NCBI GenBank assembly: GCA_030617085.1
Contig: JAUWWB010000082.1
Span: 1-5,276 of the forward strand
Length of the DNA stretch: 5,276 nt
Direction of reading: 5' to 3'
DNA from: Candidatus Omnitrophota bacterium
GTDB lineage: Bacteria; Omnitrophota; Gorgyraeia; Tantalellales; Tantalellaceae
In this document: in pieces, positions 1-5,276 of the stretch
Layout: each line of letters starts with the position of its first letter
How positions within the stretch are numbered: the first letter of the stretch is position 1
Translations under genes and position numbers: made by a program
Notes under the pieces: model-generated
Database searches by the model: none
What the model was told of the DNA's origin: nothing
What the model saw: only the letters and a program-made list of their open reading frames with translations

Positions 1-704
1 CATCATATCATATGATGGCCGCCGGCGGGACTGAAGCGGCTACGACAAAGATGGGCTTCGGGGGTTTTTGCGCCCTGAAAGCGCTTTCCACGCATAACGA
101 TGAGCCTGAGAAGGCGTCGCGTCCCTTTGACAGGGAGAGGGACGGGTTCGTCATGGGTGAAGGGGCGGCGGTCGTTATCCTGGAAGAGCTGGAACACGCC
201 AGGAAAAGGGGGGCGCACATATACTGCGAGATGGCCGGCTATGGCATGAGCGGCGACGCTTATCACATGACGGCGCCCGATCCCGGCGGAGATGGCGCGA
301 TAAGGTGCATGAGAGCTTGCCTCAAGGATGCCGGTGTGAATATCGAAGATGTGGATTACATCAACGCGCACGGCACATCGACGCCTCTGAACGATAAAAT
401 GGAGACAGCCGCCATAAAATCAGTTTTCGCCGAGTACGCCTACAAGCTTGCCGTCAGTTCCACTAAAGGGGTTACCGGTCACCTGCTCGGTGCGACAGGC
501 GCGGCGGAACTCATTGCCTGCGCCAGGGCGATTGAAGAAAAAGTCATACCCCCTACCACCAACTACGAACATCCCGATCCCGAATGTGATCTGGATTATG
601 TCCCCAACCAGGCCAGGGAAGCGGAAGTCAATGTCGCCCTCAGCAATTCACTTGGTTTTGGCGGGCATAACGCCACTCTTATCATCAAGAGGTTTAAGGG
701 GTAG
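1..704 (+). CDS. fabF: 3-oxoacyl-[acyl-carrier-protein] synthase II, C-terminal part (5' truncated by window)
   Basis: This enzyme condenses malonyl-ACP with a growing acyl-ACP in the cytosolic type II fatty acid synthesis cycle. The visible 233 codons (frame from base 3, stop TAG 702-704) cover the C-terminal part of a thiolase-fold ketosynthase; the family is usually about 410 residues. The first readable block, MMAAGGTEAA, corresponds to the conserved IAGGTEA segment just after the nucleophilic Cys, which must lie upstream of the window. Both catalytic histidines are present: NAHGTSTPLND (His codon 369-371) and KGVTGHLLGATGA (Lys 465-467, His 480-482). The family's C-terminal loop GFGGHN lies at 654-671, including the gatekeeper Phe (657-659). 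The ATGs at 12 and 15 are internal, because the frame is open to the window edge and homology continues upstream. It ends 109 bases before the acyl-CoA dehydrogenase gene. No obvious T-rich terminator follows. A specialised KAS paralogue is possible, but the sequence looks like ordinary FabF. Confidence 0.95.
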   Translation, partial: SYHMMAAGGTEAATTKMGFGGFCALKALSTHNDEPEKASRPFDRERDGFVMGEGAAVVILEELEHARKRGAHIYCEMAGYGMSGDAYHMTAPDPGGDGAIRCMRACLKDAGVNIEDVDYINAHGTSTPLNDKMETAAIKSVFAEYAYKLAVSSTKGVTGHLLGATGAAELIACARAIEEKVIPPTTNYEHPDPECDLDYVPNQAREAEVNVALSNSLGFGGHNATLIIKRFKG

Positions 705-758
705 CCGTTCCGGTATCCAATACTTGGCCGTTGCGCCTTGTGATTGCTGACGTGTAGT

Positions 759-782
759 GTAGAAGCCATTTCAGGCGTCTAC
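759..782. promoter_or_regulatory. Imperfect inverted repeat upstream of the acyl-CoA dehydrogenase operon
   Basis: The arms GTAGAAGCC (759-767) and GGCGTCTAC (774-782) pair over nine positions with a single A/G mismatch, around the 6-base spacer ATTTCA. No T tract follows, so it is not a normal intrinsic terminator for fabF. Its place, 31 bases before the ATG of the dehydrogenase gene and in a 109-base gap, suits an operator for a dimeric repressor or a 5'-UTR hairpin. I find no convincing -35/-10 pair in this gap. The regulatory role is inference. Confidence 0.4.
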
Positions 783-813
783 GATTCAAACGATAAGGAC
801 AAGGAGACAGAAT

Positions 814-1965
814 ATGGATTATCTTTTGACAGAAGAACAGCAGATGATCAAGGATCTGTGCCGTCAGATCGCGGAAGAAAAGATAAAGCCCGTAGCCGCC
901 GAATATGATGAAAGCGGGGAGTTCGCGTGGGACATAATGAAAGTGTTCGCCGAGTCGGACATCTGCGGCATTTATATTCCCGAAGAATACGGCGGTATGG
1001 GCGGAGGAGTGCTTGAGCTGGCGATCGCCACCGAAGAGCTTTCATGGGGATGCGGGGGCATCTCGCTGGGTTTTGCCGCGACGGGGCTGGGGACGTTCCC
1101 GATCATCCTTTACGGTAACGAGGAACAGAAAGCAAAATACCTCCCGGATATCGCTTCGGGCAAGAAGCTTGCCGCGTTTGCCCTTACCGAAGCGGAAGCC
1201 GGCTCGGACGCGGGCGGCATAAAGACCACCGCCAAAAAAGAAGGTGATCACTACGTCCTTAACGGCACCAAGCAGTGGATCACCAACGCGGGCGAAGCCG
1301 AGATCTACACGGTGGTCGCGATGACGGACAGGGCGAGGGGAGCAAGGGGCGCGAGCACTTTCATCGTGGAGAAGGATACCCCCGGGGTGAGCTTCGGAAA
1401 AAAAGAGAACAAGATGGGCATCAGAAGTTCCGCGACCAGGGAGGTCATATTCGACAATTGCCGTATTCCGAAGGAAAACATCCTCGGCAGAGAGGGTCTT
1501 GGTTTCATAGTGGCCATGAAGACGTTTGACCATTCCCGGCCGGGTGTCGCGGCCCAGGCCGTAGGCATAGCGCAGAGGGCTCTGGACGAAGCCGTCAAAT
1601 ACTCCCATGAGAGAAAGCAGTTCGGACACTCGATATCTTCTTTCCAGGGAGTGCAGTTCATGCTGGCCGACATGGCCATGCAGGTGGAGGCATCCCGGGC
1701 CTTGATCTATTCGGCCGCGAAGATGATCGATTCGGGCGCGAAGAACATAGCCAAGGTATCCGCCATGTGCAAGACGTTCGCTTCGGATACCGCCATGAAA
1801 GTCACCACCGACGCGGTGCAGGTTTTCGGCGGCTACGGATACATGAAGGAGTACCCGGTCGAAAAGCTGATGAGGGACGCGAAGATAACCCAGATCTACG
1901 AGGGGACAAACCAGATACAGAGGGGCGCCATAGCCTCCTCCCTCATTAAGGAAAGCCTCGCGTAG
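814..1965 (+). CDS. Acyl-CoA dehydrogenase, short/medium-chain (butyryl-CoA dehydrogenase-like) family
   Basis: This is a FAD-dependent cytosolic enzyme that interconverts acyl-CoA and trans-2-enoyl-CoA, exchanging electrons with ETF. The 383 residues match the usual family length of about 380 and look complete. The first family signature is at residues 123-135 (ALTEAEAGSDAGG), followed by the flavin-contacting QWITNAG (154-160) and MGIRSSAT (201-208). RKQFG is at 267-271, and the second signature, QVFGGYGYMKEYPVEKLMRD, lies near 336-355. The likely catalytic base is Glu363 in QIYEGTNQIQR, the position used by short- and medium-chain enzymes and bacterial butyryl-CoA dehydrogenases. The start ATG at 814 is supported by AAGGAG at 801-806, seven bases upstream. 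etfB follows after 34 bases and etfA after that, so its electron partner is encoded alongside it, probably on one transcript. Chain length and physiological direction cannot be read from sequence. A caffeyl-CoA reductase-like, branched-chain or other acyl substrate is equally possible. Confidence 0.95.
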   Translation: MDYLLTEEQQMIKDLCRQIAEEKIKPVAAEYDESGEFAWDIMKVFAESDICGIYIPEEYGGMGGGVLELAIATEELSWGCGGISLGFAATGLGTFPIILYGNEEQKAKYLPDIASGKKLAAFALTEAEAGSDAGGIKTTAKKEGDHYVLNGTKQWITNAGEAEIYTVVAMTDRARGARGASTFIVEKDTPGVSFGKKENKMGIRSSATREVIFDNCRIPKENILGREGLGFIVAMKTFDHSRPGVAAQAVGIAQRALDEAVKYSHERKQFGHSISSFQGVQFMLADMAMQVEASRALIYSAAKMIDSGAKNIAKVSAMCKTFASDTAMKVTTDAVQVFGGYGYMKEYPVEKLMRDAKITQIYEGTNQIQRGAIASSLIKESLA

Positions 1966-1990
1966 CATTAAAGAAAGTAAGTGAGTGGCC

Positions 1991-1994
1991 AGGG
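1991..1994 (+). promoter_or_regulatory. Ribosome binding site deciding the etfB start
   Basis: AGGG lies five bases before the ATG at 2000. The in-frame GTG at 1985 has only A/G-poor matches upstream (AAAGTAAGT), and starting there would add five residues (MARDN) not expected before the typical EtfB start MKIIVLIKQVP. The site is short, so translation could also be helped by coupling to the dehydrogenase gene ending 34 bases upstream. Confidence 0.55.
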
Positions 1995-1999
1995 ATAAC

Positions 2000-2788
2000 A
2001 TGAAGATAATCGTACTCATTAAGCAGGTGCCTGCTACGACCGACGTAAAAATAGATCCGGAGACGAATACCCTGAAACGCGAAGGTGTTGAAGCGGTCAT
2101 CAATCCGTTCGACATGTACGCGATAGAAGAGGCCCTCCGCATCAGGGAGAGGCTGGGCGAAGGGGAAATAGTCGCCCTCAGCATGGGCCCCCCGCAGGCG
2201 GAGCAGGCTTTGAGGGAGGCCATCTCGATGGGGTGCGACAGGGCCGTCCTGCTCAGCGACAGGAAATTTGCCGGCAGCGATACCTGGGCTACGAGCTATA
2301 CGCTCGCCCGGGCCATCAGGAAGATCGGTGACTGCAGGGTCATCCTTTGCGGAAAGCAGGCCTCGGACGGTGACACGGCCCAGGTAGGCCCCGGGGTTTC
2401 CACGCACCTGGACATACCCCAGGTCACTTACGTGAAGAAGATCGAGAAGATCGATGCCGCGAGCGCGACCGTGGAGCGCATGACCGAGGAAGGATACGAT
2501 ATCATCGAAACCCCGGTCCCCGTCGTTTTGACGGTGGTCAAGGAGATCAACGAGCCGCGCCTGCCTTCGTTGAAAGGAAAGATGAGGGCCAGGAAAGCCG
2601 GGATACCGGTCTGGACCGCCGAAGACCTCGGCTGCGACGAAGGCAAGATCGGCCTCGACGGGTCTCCCACGAGGGTGGTCAAGGTCTTCACCCCGCCGCC
2701 CAGGGAAGGTGGACGCGTGCTTGAAGGTGAACCCGAAGAGACGTCGAAGGAACTCGCGGGACTGATCAAAGATATTATTATAGGTTAG
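2000..2788 (+). CDS. etfB: Electron transfer flavoprotein, beta subunit
   Basis: This is the beta subunit of the soluble EtfAB heterodimer, which shuttles electrons between acyl-CoA dehydrogenase and other carriers. With the ATG at 2000 the protein has 262 residues, a normal EtfB length, and opens with the typical MKIIVLIKQVP. INPFDMYAIEEALRIRE (34-50) is the conserved helix region. GKQASDGDTAQVGP (118-131) is the nucleotide-binding loop. This DGDTAQVGP form is the one I associate with clostridial and other anaerobe ETFs that bind a second FAD here, rather than the DDDCNQTG form of mitochondrial AMP-binding ETF. HLDIPQVTYV (136-145) and VKEINEPRLPSLKGKMRARK (180-199), which includes the ETF beta signature region, follow. 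It sits 34 bases after the dehydrogenase gene and 18 bases before etfA, as expected for one operon. The family assignment is firm; the bifurcating type is inferred from the loop and context. A GTG start at 1985 is the less likely alternative. Confidence 0.95.
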   Translation: MKIIVLIKQVPATTDVKIDPETNTLKREGVEAVINPFDMYAIEEALRIRERLGEGEIVALSMGPPQAEQALREAISMGCDRAVLLSDRKFAGSDTWATSYTLARAIRKIGDCRVILCGKQASDGDTAQVGPGVSTHLDIPQVTYVKKIEKIDAASATVERMTEEGYDIIETPVPVVLTVVKEINEPRLPSLKGKMRARKAGIPVWTAEDLGCDEGKIGLDGSPTRVVKVFTPPPREGGRVLEGEPEETSKELAGLIKDIIIG

Positions 2789-2806
2789 ACAGGGGGAACC
2801 GGACAG

Positions 2807-4015
2807 ATGGCGGAGATTGACGCGATAAAAGTGTTGAATGAGAAATGTGTGGGTTGCTCGCTTTGCGTCAAGGCGTGTCCGTTCGGCGCCATAACCATGG
2901 AAGAGAACAAGGCGGTCATCGACCTTATGAAGTGCACTCTGTGCGGGGCGTGCGCGGAGGCGTGCAAGTTTGATGCCATAGTCATTCAGAAAAAAGAGGA
3001 AGCGCCGGAAATCGACCTCTCCGCTTACAGGGACGTCTGGGTGTTCGGCGAACAGAAAAAGGGCAAGGTCCAGTCAGTTTCGTTCGAGCTTCTGGGCAAG
3101 GGAAGAGAACTCGCTGATAAGCTCGGGGTGGACCTTTGCGCGGTGCTTCTCGGCCACAACATGTCGGAGGAGTGCAAGGGGCTTATTGCCAGGGGCGCGG
3201 ATAAGGTCTACCTTGTCGATTCTCCCAAACTCAAAGCGTATCAAGATGACCCTTACACCAGTGTTTTGACGGAACTTATATCCAAATATAAACCGGAAGT
3301 GGTCCTCTGCGGCGCGTCGACGATCGGGAGAAGCCTTATCTCCCGCGTTGCCGTCAAGCTCAGGGCGGGACTGACGGCCGATTGCACGGGGCTGGATATA
3401 GATCTGGAGGAAAGATTGCTGCTGCAGACCAGGCCGGCTTTCGGGGGGAACATAATGGCGACGATCATTTCTCCCAATACCAGGCCGCAGATGGCGACGG
3501 TCAGGCACAAGGTTATGAAGGAAGCCGAGGCGGACCCGGCAAGAAAAGGACAGATCATAAAAGAGGAATTCCCCGACGAAACATATACTTCGCGAAGCAA
3601 GCTTATAGATATGATCGAGGAGATAGAAGAGACCGTTAACCTTACCGAAGCCGATATCATAGTCTCCGGTGGAAGAGGCGTCGGCTCGAAAGAGAATTTT
3701 GATATCATAAGGGAACTTGCCTTGACGCTTAACGGGGCCGTCGGCGCTTCGAGATCGGCTGTCGACGCGGACTGGATATCGTATTCGCACCAGGTGGGGC
3801 AGACCGGGAAGACCGTATGCCCGAATCTCTACATCGCCTGCGGCATCAGCGGCCAGATACAGCACCTCATAGGCATGAAGTCATCGGACGTGATCGTCGC
3901 CATAAACAAAGATCCGGAAGCCCCGATCCTCAGCGTCGCTACATACGGAATAGTGGACGACCTCTTCAAGGTCGTCCCTCTTCTTACAGACCATTTCAAA
4001 AAGATCCTCGCTTAA
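2807..4015 (+). CDS. etfA: Electron transfer flavoprotein, alpha subunit, with N-terminal 2x[4Fe-4S] ferredoxin domain
   Basis: This EtfA subunit should carry FAD and receive or donate electrons for the acyl-CoA dehydrogenase. At 402 residues it is longer than a plain EtfA (about 310-340) because of an N-terminal ferredoxin module. That module has two cluster motifs, CVGCSLCVKACP (Cys14, 17, 20, 24) and CTLCGACAEACK (Cys43, 46, 49, 53), so all eight ligands for two [4Fe-4S] clusters are present. The ETF alpha N-terminal domain starts near residue 75 (DVWVFGEQ) and includes LCGASTIGRSLISRVA (167-182). The FAD-binding C-terminal domain starts near VSGGRGVG (286-293), with GASRSAVDADW (Arg316), QVGQTG (329-334) and the EtfA signature LYIACGISGQIQH (341-353). 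The ATG at 2807 follows AGGGGG (2791-2796) at ten bases. Gene order and domain layout resemble CarE of Acetobacterium woodii caffeyl-CoA reductase. The extra clusters may relay electrons to or from ferredoxin; that role is inference. Confidence 0.96.
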   Translation: MAEIDAIKVLNEKCVGCSLCVKACPFGAITMEENKAVIDLMKCTLCGACAEACKFDAIVIQKKEEAPEIDLSAYRDVWVFGEQKKGKVQSVSFELLGKGRELADKLGVDLCAVLLGHNMSEECKGLIARGADKVYLVDSPKLKAYQDDPYTSVLTELISKYKPEVVLCGASTIGRSLISRVAVKLRAGLTADCTGLDIDLEERLLLQTRPAFGGNIMATIISPNTRPQMATVRHKVMKEAEADPARKGQIIKEEFPDETYTSRSKLIDMIEEIEETVNLTEADIIVSGGRGVGSKENFDIIRELALTLNGAVGASRSAVDADWISYSHQVGQTGKTVCPNLYIACGISGQIQHLIGMKSSDVIVAINKDPEAPILSVATYGIVDDLFKVVPLLTDHFKKILA

Positions 4016-4032
4016 AAACGGTTCCCCCTGAT

Positions 4033-4091
4033 CCAACCTAGCAGAAACCAACCAGGTTGAATGTTAACCTGGTTGGTTTCTGCCAGGTTGG
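4033..4091. repeat. Long near-perfect palindrome between etfA and smc
   Basis: The inner arms GCAGAAACCAACCAGGTT (4041-4058) and AACCTGGTTGGTTTCTGC (4066-4083) are exact reverse complements over 18 bases, around a 7-base spacer GAATGTT. After one A/C mismatch (4040/4084) the pairing resumes for seven bases, CCAACCT (4033-4039) with AGGTTGG (4085-4091). An 8-base direct repeat CCAGGTTG is nested inside (4052-4059 and 4083-4090). As RNA it would form a very stable hairpin 17 bases after the etfA stop. No T tract follows on either strand, so it is not a canonical intrinsic terminator. It could still end or stabilise the etf transcript, or be a REP- or MITE-like mobile palindrome. Confidence 0.9.
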
Positions 4092-4144
4092 GGAAATTGG
4101 TGCGGAAAATACTTGAAGGGAAAACGCTTAAATAAGGAGAGAAG

Positions 4145-5276
4145 ATGCATTTTAAGAGCCTGGAGATAGTCGGATTTAAGTCTTTCCTGAACAAGACAAA
4201 ATTGAAATTTGAGCCGGGCGTTACCGCGGTCGTGGGGCCGAACGGCTGCGGTAAAAGCAATATCGTTGACGCGATAAAGTGGGTTCTCGGGGAGCAGTCC
4301 GTCAAGTCCATGCGCAGCTCCTCCATGCAGGATGTCATTTTCAACGGGACCGAGAAGCACGACCCGGTGAACGTCGCGGAGGTCTCCCTTACGCTGTCCA
4401 ACGCGGACAGGGCCTTTCCCGTCGATTACGACGAAGTCACCATCAGCCGCAGGCTTTACCGTTCGGGTGAAAGTGAATATCTCTTGAACAAGATGCCCGT
4501 CAGGCTTGCCGATATCCGCGGCCTTTTTATGGGGACCGGCATAGGCACAAGTTCCTATTCCATCGTCGAGCAGGGCAAGATGGACATGATCCTGAGCTCC
4601 AGGCCCGAGGAGCGCCGGTACATATTCGAGGAAGCCAGCGGCATAACCCGCTACAAGACAAAGAGAAGAGAAGCGCTGCTCAAGCTCGAGCGGACGCAGG
4701 ATAACCTGACCAGGGTCAATGACATAATACGCGAAGTCGAGAGGCAGATCAACGCGATCGAGCGCAAGGCCCGCAAGGCGGAAAGGTACAAGGTGCGCTA
4801 TGAAGAGCTCAAGGGCCTTGAGGTCACCCTGGCATGCAAGAAGTTCAGAGAGTTGAGCGCGGACAACACTTCGCTTGGCGCGGAAAGCGGCGATCTAAAA
4901 CAGCTTTCCGAAACTCTCAGCGCGAAGCTGGAGGGATCCGCCGCTTCTCTTGCCCGGTTAAGGGGAGAATTCAACGGCATGTTGGAGGAGCTGCACGGGC
5001 TCGAGAACGACGCGATAAGGATCCTCTCGGATATTGACAAGAACAGGCACGTGATCGAGATCAATAAGGAAAGAGCGAAGGAACTCCAAAAATATGTCGA
5101 GCGCCTGGACTGGGAGATAGAGGAAGCGACCGAAAGGAAAGAGGCCCTGGGAAGGAGAGTGGAAGCCCTGGAAAACAGGCTGTCGGAGGTAAGCGAAAAA
5201 CGCCGCGATAAAGAAGAGGAGTTCGCTTCCGCCGAAAAAGGCGTAAAAGATATCACCGGAAATATTGAAAAGCACA
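4145..5276 (+). CDS. smc: Chromosome segregation protein SMC, N-terminal part (3' truncated by window)
   Basis: SMC is the ABC-type ATPase that, with ScpA and ScpB, compacts and helps segregate the chromosome. The visible 377 codons have no stop and run off the window; bacterial SMC is usually about 1150-1200 residues. The start MHFKSLEIVGFKSF is the standard SMC head opening. Walker A is GPNGCGKSN (31-39), with Cys where many bacteria have Ser. DAIKWVLGEQS (42-52), the arginine-finger region VKSMRSSS (53-60, Arg57) and NVAEVSLTLSN (76-86) follow. RRLYRSGESEYLLN (102-115) comes next, then the Q-loop VEQGKMDMIL (141-150, Gln143) and EERRYIFEEASGITRYKTKR (155-174). From about residue 170 the sequence is rich in Glu, Lys, Arg and Leu with heptad-like spacing, the ascending arm of the coiled coil. 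Walker B, the signature motif and the hinge lie beyond the window. The ATG is preceded by AAGGAGA (4134-4140) at four bases. The 129-base gap and palindrome before it suggest separate expression from the etf genes. Confidence 0.97.
   Translation, partial: MHFKSLEIVGFKSFLNKTKLKFEPGVTAVVGPNGCGKSNIVDAIKWVLGEQSVKSMRSSSMQDVIFNGTEKHDPVNVAEVSLTLSNADRAFPVDYDEVTISRRLYRSGESEYLLNKMPVRLADIRGLFMGTGIGTSSYSIVEQGKMDMILSSRPEERRYIFEEASGITRYKTKRREALLKLERTQDNLTRVNDIIREVERQINAIERKARKAERYKVRYEELKGLEVTLACKKFRELSADNTSLGAESGDLKQLSETLSAKLEGSAASLARLRGEFNGMLEELHGLENDAIRILSDIDKNRHVIEINKERAKELQKYVERLDWEIEEATERKEALGRRVEALENRLSEVSEKRRDKEEEFASAEKGVKDITGNIEKH

Noticed and set aside
12..17. Tandem ATG codons as a possible true start of the first gene
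   Set aside because: The frame is open to the window edge and the residues here align with the middle of FabF, so the start and the catalytic Cys lie upstream.
1..17. Short palindrome CATCATAT-C-ATATGATG at the window edge
   Set aside because: It lies within fabF coding sequence, encodes expected residues, is AT-rich and short, and is cut by the window boundary; chance is sufficient.
717..727. Small dyad CCAA-TAC-TTGG downstream of fabF
   Set aside because: Four base pairs around a three-base loop is too weak to separate from chance, and no T run follows.
1985..1999. GTG at 1985 as the etfB start
   Set aside because: It lacks a ribosome binding site and adds five residues before the canonical MKIIVLIKQVP; ATG 2000 with AGGG five bases upstream fits better.
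1042..2223. Long open frame on the minus strand (393 codons) opposite the acyl-CoA dehydrogenase and etfB genes
   Set aside because: It runs antisense across two well-supported genes, resembles no family I recognise, and is explained by low stop-codon frequency opposite moderately GC-rich coding sequence.
3074..3865. Minus-strand open frame of 263 codons inside etfA
   Set aside because: It is fully antisense to conserved etfA domains, shows no recognisable motif and has no convincing context of its own.
4092..4133. Promoter for smc
   Set aside because: TTG-containing and A-rich stretches are present, but no -35/-10 pair with 16-18 base spacing matches well enough to annotate.

Overview
The window carries five protein genes, all on the + strand, two of them cut by the window edges. 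The order is fabF (3' part), an acyl-CoA dehydrogenase gene, etfB, etfA with an N-terminal ferredoxin domain, and smc (5' part). I see no tRNA, rRNA, CRISPR array, transposase or phage gene. The DNA is moderately GC-rich by eye, with frequent AGG, ATA and AAG codons and clear AAGGAG-type ribosome binding sites. Together with a ferredoxin-linked ETF, this suggests an anaerobic bacterium, perhaps from an uncultured lineage such as Omnitrophota or a deltaproteobacterial-type group. The phylum is a guess.

Layout: positions 1-704 encode the C-terminal part of beta-ketoacyl-ACP synthase II. A 109-base gap follows, holding a 24-base imperfect inverted repeat (759-782) and a good ribosome binding site. 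Positions 814-1965 encode a complete acyl-CoA dehydrogenase. After 34 bases comes etfB (2000-2788, starting at an internal ATG rather than the upstream GTG), and 18 bases later etfA (2807-4015). A 129-base gap holds a striking 59-base near-perfect palindrome (4033-4091). smc begins at 4145 with a strong ribosome binding site and runs off the window end.

The three middle genes form a coherent unit. The dehydrogenase would reduce an enoyl-CoA or oxidise an acyl-CoA, passing electrons through the EtfAB flavoprotein. The EtfA subunit carries two predicted [4Fe-4S] clusters, and EtfB has the DGDTAQVGP-type loop seen in ETFs of anaerobes. The order dehydrogenase-etfB-etfA(ferredoxin) matches the caffeyl-CoA reductase complex CarCDE of Acetobacterium woodii, a known electron-bifurcating system. 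Flavin-based electron bifurcation with NADH and ferredoxin is therefore the leading hypothesis, though the substrate cannot be read from the sequence. fabF upstream is a fatty acid elongation enzyme, which raises the possibility that this acyl-CoA dehydrogenase/ETF set is linked to lipid metabolism. smc encodes the chromosome-organising ATPase and is probably functionally unrelated.

Most of the window is recognisable biology. The items most worth a second look are the ferredoxin-EtfA fusion in its operon and the long palindrome before smc.
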